Source: an uncultured bacterium
GTDB lineage: Bacteria; Cyanobacteriota; Vampirovibrionia; Gastranaerophilales; Gastranaerophilaceae
Direction: 5' to 3'
Assembly (NCBI GenBank): GCA_949294335.1
Contig: CASFGO010000030.1
Coordinates: 1 to 64,000 of the forward strand
Length of the DNA: 64,000 nucleotides
Part shown: in pieces, positions 43,762 through 52,549 of the stretch
Layout of the letters: every line of letters begins with the position of its first letter
Position numbering within the stretch: the first letter of the stretch is position 1
Translations under genes and position numbers: made by a program
The notes under the pieces: model-generated
Seen by the model: only the letters and a program-made list of their open reading frames with translations
The model's database searches: none
What the model was told of the DNA's origin: nothing

Positions 43762-44841
43762 ATGACAAAAATTTCAATTTTATGTCCCACATATAATCAT
43801 GAAAAATATATCAAATACTTTATAGAAAGTGTGTTGTCTCAAACAGAAGAAGATTTTGAATTAATTATAATTGATGATTGTTCTTCTGATAATACAGTAA
43901 AAGAAATATTAAAATTTAAAGATGCAAGAATAAAATTTATACAACACGACTACAATATGGGGATTAATGCAACATTAACAGAATTAATCCAAAATGCACA
44001 GGCAGATATTGTTGCAACTGTTGCTTCTGATGATGTATTAGTACAAGATTATATAAAATACGTTTTAAATAAATTTAATAATGATTCTACTTTGTCTGTA
44101 GTATATGTTTCATTACAATATATTGATGAATATAATAACATAATACAAGATGGAAATGTAATATTAGATGAGAATAAAAAACAAACAGAGATTATTAGAA
44201 ATTCTTTTTTAGGAGAAAATCAATTACCTTCACCAGGCATGGCATTTAAAAAAAGTGCAGTAGAAACATTTTTACCTTTACCATATGGTTTGATTCAATA
44301 CTCTGATTGGCAATTACATAATTATTTACTTTTAAATAATAAAATTGCCGTTATAAATAAATGTTTAATTAAATATAGAATATCTTCAAATAGTGCATGT
44401 GCTAGATCTAAAAATGTTATCAAAAGAGAAAAAATAGAAACAGATTTACTGATGGAACCTTTTTTAAAGATTTCAGATATAAATAAATTTAAGCAAATTT
44501 TTGAAGGTTATTATTCAGAATTTGGAGAACCAAAAACTTCTACAATTCCATATTTTTTAGCAAGACTTGCTTTAAAATCAAAAATTCCAGAGAAACAAAG
44601 ATGGGGATATGCATTATTAATAAAATTTATTTCAAAAAATAATAATTTAGAATTAATACATAATCTTTATGGTTTAAATTATGCTGATTTAATAAAATTA
44701 GTAGAATTATATAACGATGATTATCAATCTGAAAATGTTTCTCATTATATAAAAAAAATAAAAAAATATAAAAAAATATTTATGTTTTTAAGCGCAATAT
44801 TATTTGTCATATTAATTTTATACTTATGGAGTCTACTATGA
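43762..44841 (+). CDS. Glycosyltransferase family 2 with C-terminal membrane anchor
   Basis: This 359-residue GT2 enzyme has ISILCPTYNHEKYIKYFIESVLSQTEEDFELIIIDDCSSDNT, then ADIVATVASDDVLVQDYI, and YGLIQYSDWQLHNYLL. The last 25 residues (IFMFLSAILFVILILYLWSLL) form one membrane helix that ties it to the inner membrane where lipid-linked glycan is built. It overlaps the GT8 start by four bases (ATGA). Confidence 0.88.
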   Translation: MTKISILCPTYNHEKYIKYFIESVLSQTEEDFELIIIDDCSSDNTVKEILKFKDARIKFIQHDYNMGINATLTELIQNAQADIVATVASDDVLVQDYIKYVLNKFNNDSTLSVVYVSLQYIDEYNNIIQDGNVILDENKKQTEIIRNSFLGENQLPSPGMAFKKSAVETFLPLPYGLIQYSDWQLHNYLLLNNKIAVINKCLIKYRISSNSACARSKNVIKREKIETDLLMEPFLKISDINKFKQIFEGYYSEFGEPKTSTIPYFLARLALKSKIPEKQRWGYALLIKFISKNNNLELIHNLYGLNYADLIKLVELYNDDYQSENVSHYIKKIKKYKKIFMFLSAILFVILILYLWSLL

Positions 44842-45836
44842 AGAACATACCAATATTTTTTTCTTTTAATAATGATTATACAATTCCAGCAGCTGTTGCC
44901 TTTTTCTCTCTTTTGAACAAGACAAAAGAGGATATTTTCTACGATATGTTTGTTTTACATTCTGATATTACTTCAGAAAATCAGAATTTATTGCAAGACA
45001 TTGTTGCAAAATTTAAAAATGGGAAATTAAATTTTATAAATACTGAGGGTTTTCTTGACGAATTTTGGAATAAAGGAAATTTTGAAGGACACAATACAAG
45101 AAATCAATTTACTGTAGATGCTATTGTAAAATGTTTTGGAGCAAGTTTTTTTTTACAGTATGAAAAAATTATATATTCCGATGTTGATATTATTTTCATG
45201 GATGATATTTCAGATTTATTGAATGTAAATCTTGATGAGAAATACATTGTAGGAGTTAAAAATCCTTTTATGAAATGGAATCAAAATGAACTTTCTCATT
45301 TAAATAAAGAATATTATGAAATGTTAAAAGATTCATATATTGGTGGTGGTATATGGGTTATGAATCTTAAAAAAATTAGAGAAGACAATCTTGAACAAAA
45401 AATGCTTGAAATAATTAATGATGATTCTATTATTAAAAGATGGCCAGATCAAGATATTATTAATATTGCTTGTAAAAACAAAATTGGTTTTATTCCTCTT
45501 AATTATATTTCTTATCCATATTTGCCTGATTTATTACAAAAAGAAGATTTTATAAGTGATTATTCCAGAGAAGAATTATATGATTCGATTATAAATCCTA
45601 AAATAATTCATTATGCAGCAGGAAAACCTTGGCATTATAATGCTAAAAAAGCTGAAATTTGGTGGGATATTTTTAATTATTTAAAATTACCAAAAACAAA
45701 AATTTTTACTAAACAAAAAGAAAATAATTTTAATAAAAAAATCAAAAAATATAAAATACTATTTAATATTTTTCTTATAATTTCAATTTTATTATTTTTA
45801 TTAAATATGTTTTTTTATTTTTATTTAATTAAATAA
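44838..45836 (+). CDS. Glycosyltransferase family 8 with C-terminal membrane anchor
   Basis: This product of about 332 residues has the GT8 layout: IPIFFSFNNDYTIPAAVAFFSLL at the start, IIYSDVDIIFMDDISDLL with the DxD metal site, GGGIWVMNLKKIRED, WPDQDIINIACKNK and IIHYAAGKPWHY. The final 25 residues are a membrane helix. I take the ATG at 44838, which forms the usual ATGA overlap with the previous stop and has GGAG upstream, over the ATG at 44826. GT8 enzymes add galactose or glucose in retaining fashion. Confidence 0.88.
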   Translation: MKNIPIFFSFNNDYTIPAAVAFFSLLNKTKEDIFYDMFVLHSDITSENQNLLQDIVAKFKNGKLNFINTEGFLDEFWNKGNFEGHNTRNQFTVDAIVKCFGASFFLQYEKIIYSDVDIIFMDDISDLLNVNLDEKYIVGVKNPFMKWNQNELSHLNKEYYEMLKDSYIGGGIWVMNLKKIREDNLEQKMLEIINDDSIIKRWPDQDIINIACKNKIGFIPLNYISYPYLPDLLQKEDFISDYSREELYDSIINPKIIHYAAGKPWHYNAKKAEIWWDIFNYLKLPKTKIFTKQKENNFNKKIKKYKILFNIFLIISILLFLLNMFFYFYLIK

Positions 45837-45848
45837 AAAGGATTAATA

Positions 45849-46949
45849 ATGATTAAATTTTTAGATTTAGAAAAAATAAATAACCGTTTTAGAGATGAGA
45901 TTGATTCAAGAATTAAAACAATCCTTGATAAAGGTTGGTATTTGCAAGGGGAAGAAAACGAAATTTTTACTCAAAACTTTGCTCAATACTGTGGAACAAA
46001 ACATTGCATAGGAGTTGCAAATGGACTTGATGCACTTAATCTTATTATTAAAGCGATGGGGTTTGGTGTAGGAGATGAAATAATAGTTCCTGCAAATACA
46101 TATATTGCATCTATTCTTGCTATTTCTCAAAATGGGTGTACTCCTGTTCTTGTTGAACCTGATATCAACACATATAATATCAATCCAGATTTAATAGAAG
46201 AAAAAATTACATCAAGAACTAAAGCAATAATGGTTGTTCATCTCTACGGACAAGCTGTACAAATGGAAAAAATATGGGAGCTTGCGAAAAAATATAACCT
46301 AAAAATCATAGAAGATTCCGCACAAGCTCATGGTGCAGGGGTAAATGTTGAGGGAGAAATAAAAAGAGTCGGCAATCTATCTGACGCATCAGGTTTTTCT
46401 TTCTACCCTGGGAAAAATCTAGGTTGTATGGGAGATGGTGGAGCTGTTACGACCAACGATGATGAATTAGCTCAAAAAATCAAAGCTATAGCAAATTATG
46501 GAAGTGATAGAAAATATCACCATATTTATAAAGGAATAAACTCTCGTCTTGATGAAATCCAAGCTGCTGTATTAGATGTAAAACTAAAATACCTAGATAA
46601 AGATAACCAAAGACGTAGAGAAATTTCTAAATATTATAGAGAAAATATCAAGAACGAAAAAATAATCTTACCGAAAACATACAACGAACATTCTCATGTT
46701 TGGCACGTTTTTGTTGTAAGAACACAAGAGAGAGATAGATTCCAACAATATCTATCTGATAATGGGATACAAACAATTATCCATTATCCAACACCGCCAC
46801 ACAAACAAGAAGCATATAAAGAATGGAATAATTTGTCATTCCCAATAACAGAAAAAATACACAAAACTATAATAAGTTTGCCTATTTCTCCTGTTATAAC
46901 TGATGATGAAGTTAAAAAAGTTGTTGAGGTTGTTAATAAGTATGAATGA
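45849..46949 (+). CDS. fdtB: dTDP-3-keto-6-deoxyhexose aminotransferase, FdtB/QdtB type (copy 2)
   Basis: This 366-residue PLP enzyme is about 95% identical by count to the copy at 29648, with long runs of identical DNA at the 5' end. It has the same [25 protein letters not shown] and [16 protein letters not shown] motifs. Together with the fdtA copy at 38600 it makes the second cluster able to form the 3-amino-3,6-dideoxy sugar on its own. The DNA similarity means the two clusters can recombine by homology. Confidence 0.92.
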   Translation: MIKFLDLEKINNRFRDEIDSRIKTILDKGWYLQGEENEIFTQNFAQYCGTKHCIGVANGLDALNLIIKAMGFGVGDEIIVPANTYIASILAISQNGCTPVLVEPDINTYNINPDLIEEKITSRTKAIMVVHLYGQAVQMEKIWELAKKYNLKIIEDSAQAHGAGVNVEGEIKRVGNLSDASGFSFYPGKNLGCMGDGGAVTTNDDELAQKIKAIANYGSDRKYHHIYKGINSRLDEIQAAVLDVKLKYLDKDNQRRREISKYYRENIKNEKIILPKTYNEHSHVWHVFVVRTQERDRFQQYLSDNGIQTIIHYPTPPHKQEAYKEWNNLSFPITEKIHKTIISLPISPVITDDEVKKVVEVVNKYE

Positions 46950-47901
46950 TTTAATATCAGTAATAATACCTGCATGTAATCATGAAAAATATGTTCAAGA
47001 AACTATTCAATCTATAATCAATCAAACATATCAAAATATTGAATTGATTATAATAGATGATGGTTCAAAAGATTCTACTTGGCAAAAAATCCAAGAGATG
47101 AAACAAGTTTGTGAAAATAGATTTTCTCGTTTTGTTTTTGAAACACAAGAAAATCAAGGAACTTGTAAAACATTGAATAAACTTATATCTCTTTCTCAAG
47201 GAGAATATTTATACTTAATAGCTTCTGATGACATTGCAAAACCTGATGCAATTGAAAAAGAATATAATTTTTTATCAAAAAATCCCAATTATGCTCTTTG
47301 TGTTGGAGATGATGAATTTATTGATTCAGAATCAAAAGTTTGCTATTGGGATAATGAGCTTAATATTGAATATGATAAAAAGAAAGCAATATATATATCA
47401 TTTGGAAATTTTTTACAAAAAAATCATAATTTTTCTTTTTTGTCTAACAAATTTGGACGGTATGATTCACTAAATATTGGCAATCATATTCCTAATGGAT
47501 ATTTAGTTAGAAAATCAATCTTTGAAAAAATTGGACAATTTACACCAGATGCTCCATTAGAAGATTATTGGCTAATGCTTCAAATATCAAAATACGCCAA
47601 AATGAAATATTTTGATGAAATATTATTTTCTTATCGTTGGCATAATACAAATACTGCTCAAAATAGAGAAAAAATGATTAATATGACAAACAAAACAAAA
47701 GAATATGAAGAATATATCCTAGAAAATCTTGATTTTAATACAGTTTTGCCAATAGTAAAAAATGTTTATGAAAACGGGACTTGTTACAAAAAACAAGGAA
47801 TTCCTTTTGTATTTGAAATATTAACTTATAGAAAAAAACAAGAAAAAATCAAAATAATAAAATTATTCAATAAAGAAATTAAGAGGTATACAAAACATTA
47901 A
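46942..47901 (+). CDS. Glycosyltransferase family 2
   Basis: This product of about 319 residues has GT2 motifs: [43 protein letters not shown], then [18 protein letters not shown], and [36 protein letters not shown] use the ATG at 46942, which overlaps the fdtB end by eight bases and puts the family start at residue 4. It is the last gene of the polysaccharide locus; repeats rather than a clear terminator follow. Confidence 0.87.
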   Translation: MNDLISVIIPACNHEKYVQETIQSIINQTYQNIELIIIDDGSKDSTWQKIQEMKQVCENRFSRFVFETQENQGTCKTLNKLISLSQGEYLYLIASDDIAKPDAIEKEYNFLSKNPNYALCVGDDEFIDSESKVCYWDNELNIEYDKKKAIYISFGNFLQKNHNFSFLSNKFGRYDSLNIGNHIPNGYLVRKSIFEKIGQFTPDAPLEDYWLMLQISKYAKMKYFDEILFSYRWHNTNTAQNREKMINMTNKTKEYEEYILENLDFNTVLPIVKNVYENGTCYKKQGIPFVFEILTYRKKQEKIKIIKLFNKEIKRYTKH

Positions 47902-47911
47902 AGAGAATTAA

Positions 47912-48022
47912 CCCTCACCTTAATCCTCTCCCCCGGAGAGGAAACAAAACAAAATAAAATAAATAGGGTAAGTTGGGACTGATTAAACAACCCTCACCCT
48001 AGCCCTCTCCCCCAAAGAGAGA
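47912..48022. repeat. Two copies of a GC-rich intergenic palindromic repeat
   Basis: The copies at 47912-47942 and 47991-48022 both begin CCCTCACC and contain CCTCTCCCCC followed by a complementary GAGAGG or GAGAGA, so each can fold into a short hairpin. The G+C content is far above the neighbourhood. This CCCTCACCCTAGCCCTCTCCC type of element is scattered in many unrelated bacterial genomes. It lies between the last glycosyltransferase and an XRE gene. Confidence 0.7.
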
Positions 48023-48054
48023 AATGAACAAAAAATAAAATAGAAAGAATCAAA

Positions 48055-48384
48055 ATGAACGAACAAGAAATTAAGCTAAAAGTTGGAAATAAAATTAAAG
48101 ATTATAGGAAATCTCTAAAGCTTACTCAACAAAATTTGGGTGATATAATCGGTATTAATCAAAGACAAGTCGCACTTATTGAAACGGGAAAATCTTTCCC
48201 AATGCTTTCTACTATGGTGAAATTGGCTGAAGTCTTTAAATGTAATGTGAATGATTTTTTTGAGTTTAATCCATTTTTAAATTGTTTGGATATAAAAAAA
48301 CAATTACTTCTGATTATTGATAGTTGTAACAAAGAACAATTAGAACAAATTTATTCAATTTCTAAAATTCTTATTAAAAAATAA
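48055..48384 (+). CDS. XRE-family helix-turn-helix regulator
   Basis: This 109-residue protein has the N-terminal XRE domain VGNKIKDYRKSLKLTQQNLGDIIGINQRQVALIETGKSFPMLSTMVKLAEVFKCNVNDFF. A C-terminal helical tail (LLLIIDSCNKEQLEQIYSISKILIKK) resembles the tail of the XRE protein at 2292 and may dimerise. The ATG is in repeat-derived sequence with AAAGAATCAAA upstream, a weak ribosome site. It is followed by a strong terminator. Target unknown. Confidence 0.85.
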   Translation: MNEQEIKLKVGNKIKDYRKSLKLTQQNLGDIIGINQRQVALIETGKSFPMLSTMVKLAEVFKCNVNDFFEFNPFLNCLDIKKQLLLIIDSCNKEQLEQIYSISKILIKK

Positions 48385-48388
48385 TTTT

Positions 48389-48416
48389 AAAGGCTTAGTT
48401 TAAACTAAGCCTTTTT
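48389..48416. terminator. Intrinsic terminator after the XRE gene
   Basis: AAAGGCTTAG at 48389-48398 pairs fully with CTAAGCCTTT at 48405-48414 across TTTAAA and runs into T residues. It is symmetrical, so it could work in both directions. Confidence 0.85.
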
Positions 48417-48419
48417 AAA

Positions 48420-48981
48420 TCTTCTCCCCTTTACTCCCAAAATAAATGATTAATAATTCATATTCCATTATAATATATAATCTTTTTCAACTCTCCCCTT
48501 GAGTCTTGTAGCCATCACTCCCTTCCAAGTACATTGTTATATTAGGCTAATCTTATCGGATAATCAAGTAAAGAATTTCGCATGAAAAATTTACAATCTA
48601 ACATGCCCCATATCATTACTATAACTAAGACTGATTTACATTCTTAATGAACAAATTTTAATGAAATTTAGTTAAAAAATCGAACTTTTTTGGTTGACTT
48701 TTTATTTTTAATAAGAACTTTAATAAAAATAAGAGTTGTAAAAATCGATTATAAATTACAACCAAATGTAAAGAAATATTATGATAAATTTTTACATACT
48801 TATTCCCATCCTAATCCCAACAACCGCCTATATTTACCCCCTTTGCAAGTAATTGTTAATATTTATTTAGTAAATTTTTGTTTAACTTATTTTCATCCTA
48901 TTAAACTCAATAAAATCAAGCTTTTTAGAGATTATTTTTATTTAAACCTTGTAAAAAAATTGTCATGTAAACACTTTATAT
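48420..48981. other. Non-coding A+T-rich stretch
   Basis: I see no gene here. A frame from 48690 to 48998 exists but reads as low-complexity Leu/Tyr/Lys text with a poor start and no ribosome site. One TATTTACCCCC motif lies near 48831, of the type repeated at 16066, 50786 and 53900. No cobalamin-riboswitch box is visible, although the next gene is cobO. Confidence 0.5.
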
Positions 48982-49010
48982 TTGTTTTTTATCTTTAAAT
49001 TTGGTTTAAT
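48982..49010 (+). promoter_or_regulatory. Promoter of cobO
   Basis: TTGTTT at 48982-48987 and TTTAAT at 49005-49010 are 17 bases apart. The transcript would start at about 49017, just before the first stem of the leader element at 49020. Confidence 0.45.
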
Positions 49011-49019
49011 AAGTATACA

Positions 49020-49098
49020 GACATCCGAAACATTTTTTAAGTTTTGTATAACTAAATGTTGGGAGCATAAAAATCAATTACATTATTGATAGGATGTC
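49020..49098 (+). promoter_or_regulatory. Folded leader of cobO, possible riboswitch-like three-way junction
   Basis: GACATCC (49020-49026) pairs with GGATGTC (49092-49098) and encloses two more stems, AACATTT/AAATGTT (49029-49035, 49054-49060) and ATCAAT/ATTGAT (49073-49078, 49085-49090), joined by GGGAGCATAAA. This three-way junction starts where the transcript is predicted to begin and ends about 50 bases before the cobO ribosome site. It does not match the cobalamin, purine or TPP riboswitch cores that I know. In such A+T-rich DNA some stems may be chance. Confidence 0.4.
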
Positions 49099-49162
49099 AA
49101 AATAGTTGATAAAATTTAAAATGAAATTAGAAAATGCAGTTAGTATTTCGGAGGGCATATTA

Positions 49163-49696
49163 GTGTTAGAACACGGTTATATTCAAATTTATACAGGGGA
49201 TGGAAAAGGAAAAACAACAGCATCTCTAGGGCTAGCACTTCGTGCCTTGGGACACGGTTGGAAAGTTTTAATTATCCAATTTACTAAGGGAGATTGTGGT
49301 ACTTCTTATGGAGAAATTGCTTCTTCATCAAAATTTCTTCCAAATCTTGATGTAGTTCAATTTGGGATGGATAGAGTAGTTTATTCTCACAATATTTGTA
49401 TGGATGACTATAAAGAAGCAAAAAAAGGTTGGGAATTTGCTAAAAATGCAATTAACAGCGGCGAATATCAATTAATAATTTTAGATGAAATTAATATTTG
49501 TGTTTCTCTAGGAATGATAAAAGTCGCAGATGTTAAAGATGCATTATTAAATAAACCTGAAAACCTTGAAATAGTTTTAACAGGAAGATACGCACACCCT
49601 GAATTGCAAGCGCTTGCTCATCTTGTTACAGAGATGAAACCTATCAAACATTATTTTGATATGGGAGTTATGGCAAGACAGGGTATAGAATATTAA
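49163..49696 (+). CDS. cobO: Cob(I)alamin/corrinoid adenosyltransferase, CobO/BtuR type
   Basis: This product of about 177 residues has YIQIYTGDGKGKTTASLGLALRALGHGWKV with the P-loop GDGKGKTT, then VLIIQFTKG, QLIILDEINICVSLG and LEIVLTGRYAHPELQALAHLVTEMKPIKHYFDMGVMARQGIEY, all CobO hallmarks. It attaches the adenosyl group to corrinoid for B12 coenzyme formation or salvage. The GTG at 49163 is chosen because GGAGGG sits about 7 bases upstream and matches the family start; an ATG at 49121 in the same frame lacks a ribosome site. Confidence 0.93.
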   Translation: MLEHGYIQIYTGDGKGKTTASLGLALRALGHGWKVLIIQFTKGDCGTSYGEIASSSKFLPNLDVVQFGMDRVVYSHNICMDDYKEAKKGWEFAKNAINSGEYQLIILDEINICVSLGMIKVADVKDALLNKPENLEIVLTGRYAHPELQALAHLVTEMKPIKHYFDMGVMARQGIEY

Positions 49697-49723
49697 TTTG
49701 AAGAGAGATGATTATTAAATTGT

Positions 49724-49751
49724 AACGAGTCTTTATTGACTCGTTTTTTTT
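49724..49751 (+). terminator. Intrinsic terminator after cobO
   Basis: AACGAGTC (49724-49731) pairs with GACTCGTT (49738-49745) across TTTATT and is followed by a T-run. It ends the cobO transcript. Confidence 0.88.
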
Positions 49752-49794
49752 ATGGATTGATTTTATTAACCTAAAATGCTACTATTTTTGTAAT

Positions 49795-50451
49795 ATGGCC
49801 AATGATTTAATTAATGATAAATCCGAAGTTAAATTCGCAAAACTACTTTTTAATAAAGGTACAGATGATGCGCTTAGTTTTAACTGTCTTATAAAAGATA
49901 TAAAACAAGAATATGTTAATTTTGTTGGGATGTCGGATTATACAGATCAAGTTTCATTAGGAGCTCCTATTGATATAAAGATTTATTCTACAAATGGTAT
50001 TGTTGCCGCGGAGGCAACGTTATTAAAAGTATTTAAAAATGGTAATACTCCGATTTATACAACGACTTATCCATCTCCATATGAGCATACTCAAAAAAGG
50101 GCATATTATCGTGCTGATATGCACTTGCCTGTAACATTGTTGGTTGTATTACCTAATGGCGCAACAAAACAAATTAATGCTACGACAAAAAATATTTCAG
50201 GAAGGGGGATGTGTTATATATCTTTAGAACCTGAGTTTCCTGATTATTTTTCAATTACAATTAATGTAAAATTTAAAAACAGATTTGTTGTTACAACAGC
50301 AGATCATATGTATACAAATCCTGTAAGATTTAATGATTCTATTTTGTATATTCACGCATTTAAATTTACCGGAATAGAACCTGAAGATATCAATTTTATT
50401 GTAAAAGAATGTTTTCTTCATCAGATAGAAAGAAAAAGATTACAATCTTAA
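49795..50451 (+). CDS. PilZ-domain protein, YcgR/DgrA-like c-di-GMP effector
   Basis: This 218-residue protein has a PilZ domain in the C-terminal half: KRAYYRADMHLPV holds the RxxxR c-di-GMP loop, and ATTKNISGRGMCYISLE holds the (D/N)xSxxG motif. The N-terminal half (DQVSLGAPIDIKIYSTNGIVAAEATLLKVFKNGNTPIYTT) resembles the YcgR N-terminal barrel. Proteins of this size act as flagellar brakes or regulators. With flagellar genes in the same window and a MotA/MotB-like pair just downstream, a motility role is likely. No ribosome site precedes the ATG; the mRNA may be leaderless. Confidence 0.85.
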   Translation: MANDLINDKSEVKFAKLLFNKGTDDALSFNCLIKDIKQEYVNFVGMSDYTDQVSLGAPIDIKIYSTNGIVAAEATLLKVFKNGNTPIYTTTYPSPYEHTQKRAYYRADMHLPVTLLVVLPNGATKQINATTKNISGRGMCYISLEPEFPDYFSITINVKFKNRFVVTTADHMYTNPVRFNDSILYIHAFKFTGIEPEDINFIVKECFLHQIERKRLQS

Positions 50452-50516
50452 TTATTTTTTGACTTTATGAAAAAAATAACTAAAATATATAATGTAGATA
50501 GTGAAGGTTAAATTAA

Positions 50517-50777
50517 ATGAAAATGTTAGAGAGATTAAAAGACTTGGAACAACAGTATGTGTTCCTCAGATGGGTTACTGGGAACGAATACGGTAAAATT
50601 GAATACGTTGGGGAAGACTTCATCGAATTCGCAATCATTGATGTTGATTCTATGGAGTATAGAGAAACTATTCTATTAAATTCTCAACTCGTTTTAGAAA
50701 TTACTTTCGGAGGAGCCGATGTAGCAAGAATTATTGCTGAAAGATCATCACAATTACCATCTATTGGCGAAAATTAA
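50517..50777 (+). CDS. Small conserved-looking protein of unknown function
   Basis: I do not recognise this 86-residue protein. It reads as a helix followed by a run of beta-strands, YVFLRWVTGNEYGKIEYVGEDFIEFAIIDVD, then METILL-like TILLNSQLVLEITFGGAD, which could be a small SH3- or Sm-like barrel. The tail is hydrophilic. The ribosome site is GAAGG. It lies between the PilZ gene and the MotA-like gene and may belong to the same functional group. Confidence 0.6.
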   Translation: MKMLERLKDLEQQYVFLRWVTGNEYGKIEYVGEDFIEFAIIDVDSMEYRETILLNSQLVLEITFGGADVARIIAERSSQLPSIGEN

Positions 50778-50874
50778 TTGATTTATATTTACCCCCACCA
50801 TTTAGATGAATATATTTACCTCTATAGTATAAATTAATTATATTATGATATAATTAACTAAGAGGTATAGTGAT

Positions 50875-51780
50875 ATGGATTTAATGCATCTTTTAAAAGA
50901 CCCACCTATTCAGATTATCTTGACAGTATTTACATCTAGCTTGGTTTATACTATCAGAAGTTATTCTATGCTAGGAAAAGAACTCAAAAAATTAAATACT
51001 GATATTCAACCATTTGAAAAAGGAAATATCTCATATAAATTTGAAGAATTCAAACATGCTATGTCTAATAGTAGACTAGCTGCAAAACCGTGGGAAGATT
51101 TTAAAAATACATTAGTTTTTTCAGAAAATATTGCATATCAAGATAGCGAAACTGAAGAATTAGATTATGACTCTGTTTCCGATTCTATGTCTGATATTCA
51201 GACAACAGCTGACGCTTTAGATTATTTTAACGAAGACACATTGGCTTATGCTCATTATAATAAACATATTATTGCTTTAGCTCCTACTCTTCTTACAGGG
51301 TTTGGGCCGTTATTTACATTCATTATGATTGGTACTGCATTTGGAATGTTGGATTTCTCCAGTACTCAAGCGCTTACAAAATCAATTGCAGGATTCGTTG
51401 GAACCATGCAAGTTGCAGCTATGTGTTCTGTATTCGCTGTTGCATCTGCTCTTATTTTTATGAGTGTTGATAAATTTTGGTTCTCTAAATCAATTTTACC
51501 AGCTGTTGCTAAAGTTCAAGGCAAAATTACAGATTTATTCTCTACAATCTCAAGCGAAAAATTCCTTATTGATTTGTTAAAAACAACTAAAACTCAATCT
51601 CACGAAAATTCTAATGTTCTGAAAAATTTACCTGCTACTTTTGCTGGCTCTGTAAAAAAAGATTTAACCAATATTGTTGTACCGTATCTTGATAGTATGA
51701 TTTTTGGGATTAATAACCTTAACAAAACCATGGAAAAAACAGCGTCTAGCGGAGATGATGATTTAGGCGGATTATTCTAA
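50875..51780 (+). CDS. MotA/TolQ/ExbB-type membrane motor subunit
   Basis: This 301-residue protein has one N-terminal membrane helix, a soluble loop of about 110 residues rich in acidic residues, then two long helices (IIALAPTLLTGFGPLFTFIMIGTAFGML and IAGFVGTMQVAAMCSVFAVASALIFMSV), the order seen in MotA/TolQ/ExbB-like channel subunits. The last 80 residues are cytoplasmic. It is paired with an OmpA/MotB-like gene 13 bases downstream. Its sequence is not close to flagellar MotA, so it may drive another process. Confidence 0.7.
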   Translation: MDLMHLLKDPPIQIILTVFTSSLVYTIRSYSMLGKELKKLNTDIQPFEKGNISYKFEEFKHAMSNSRLAAKPWEDFKNTLVFSENIAYQDSETEELDYDSVSDSMSDIQTTADALDYFNEDTLAYAHYNKHIIALAPTLLTGFGPLFTFIMIGTAFGMLDFSSTQALTKSIAGFVGTMQVAAMCSVFAVASALIFMSVDKFWFSKSILPAVAKVQGKITDLFSTISSEKFLIDLLKTTKTQSHENSNVLKNLPATFAGSVKKDLTNIVVPYLDSMIFGINNLNKTMEKTASSGDDDLGGLF

Positions 51781-51793
51781 TAAGGATTTTTTA

Positions 51794-52549
51794 ATGGCTA
51801 GAAAAAAACAAGCTGAAGCAGAAGAAAATATATTTTGGGTAACAATGTCCGACTTGTTCCTTGGAATGTTCATGGTTTTTGCAACATTATTCTTTGCATT
51901 TGTTACAAACACAGGACAAGGAAGTGGAGCACAAGAAGCTACTACTGAAATGGTTCAAGAAGTTGTTCAAGAAATGCAAAAACAAAATATCAAAGTTAAA
52001 TTAATTGATGAAAATAAACCTGAAAAAACTAATACTAAAGAAAATGTTCATGTTGAAATGGATCCAGTTACAGGATTGGTTAGAATTTCTGATTTAGAAT
52101 TATTTGATTTAAACAGTTCTCAACTAACACCTAAGGGCAAAGCTTTTTTAAACAAATTTATTCCTGTATATTTTGATTCTATTTATAAAAAAGAATTAGC
52201 ACAATATATTTCTGCTGTTGTTATTCAAGGACATACAGATTCTACTAACTTTAGAGGAAATTATTCTACTGAACAACAATATATGAAAAATATGAACCTA
52301 TCAATGAATCGTGCTTATAATGTTGCTAATTTTATATTTGCAAAATGTTCAAATAAACCATATCAGAAAGATTTGACACATACAATAAAGGTTGAAGGGG
52401 CTAGTTCTTCAAGACCTATTTTAATAAATGGTGTAGAGGATAAAACAAAGAGTAGACGTGTTGAACTCAGATTACTCCTTAAAAAACCTGCAGGAGATGT
52501 ATTGAGTGAATTTTTAACTGTTGGGGCTAATTATGAAGACGTTCGATAA
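51794..52549 (+). CDS. MotB/OmpA-like peptidoglycan-binding motor partner
   Basis: This 251-residue protein has a single N-terminal membrane helix, [25 protein letters not shown], with an Asp near residue 20 placed like the proton-carrying Asp of MotB. A linker and an OmpA-like domain follow: [51 protein letters not shown] and RRVELRLLL. The OmpA part should bind peptidoglycan and act as the stator foot. The pair resembles flagellar stators and also ZorA/ZorB of Zorya defence, but no defence gene is adjacent. Confidence 0.78.
   Translation: MARKKQAEAEENIFWVTMSDLFLGMFMVFATLFFAFVTNTGQGSGAQEATTEMVQEVVQEMQKQNIKVKLIDENKPEKTNTKENVHVEMDPVTGLVRISDLELFDLNSSQLTPKGKAFLNKFIPVYFDSIYKKELAQYISAVVIQGHTDSTNFRGNYSTEQQYMKNMNLSMNRAYNVANFIFAKCSNKPYQKDLTHTIKVEGASSSRPILINGVEDKTKSRRVELRLLLKKPAGDVLSEFLTVGANYEDVR

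Noticed and set aside
48690-48998. A 102-codon plus-strand frame between the XRE gene and cobO
   Set aside because: It has no ribosome site and a non-ATG start, reads as low-complexity aromatic/Lys/Leu text, and overlaps the cobO promoter; it is most likely chance in A+T-rich DNA.
48420-49163. Cobalamin riboswitch ahead of cobO
   Set aside because: I looked for the conserved B12 box and the usual long multi-stem fold and found neither; only the short three-way element at 49020 remains.
50875-52549. Zorya anti-phage system
   Set aside because: The pair resembles ZorA/ZorB in outline, but no ZorC/ZorD or ZorE-like gene is adjacent and the first protein lacks the long ZorA tail; a stator-like pair is the simpler reading.
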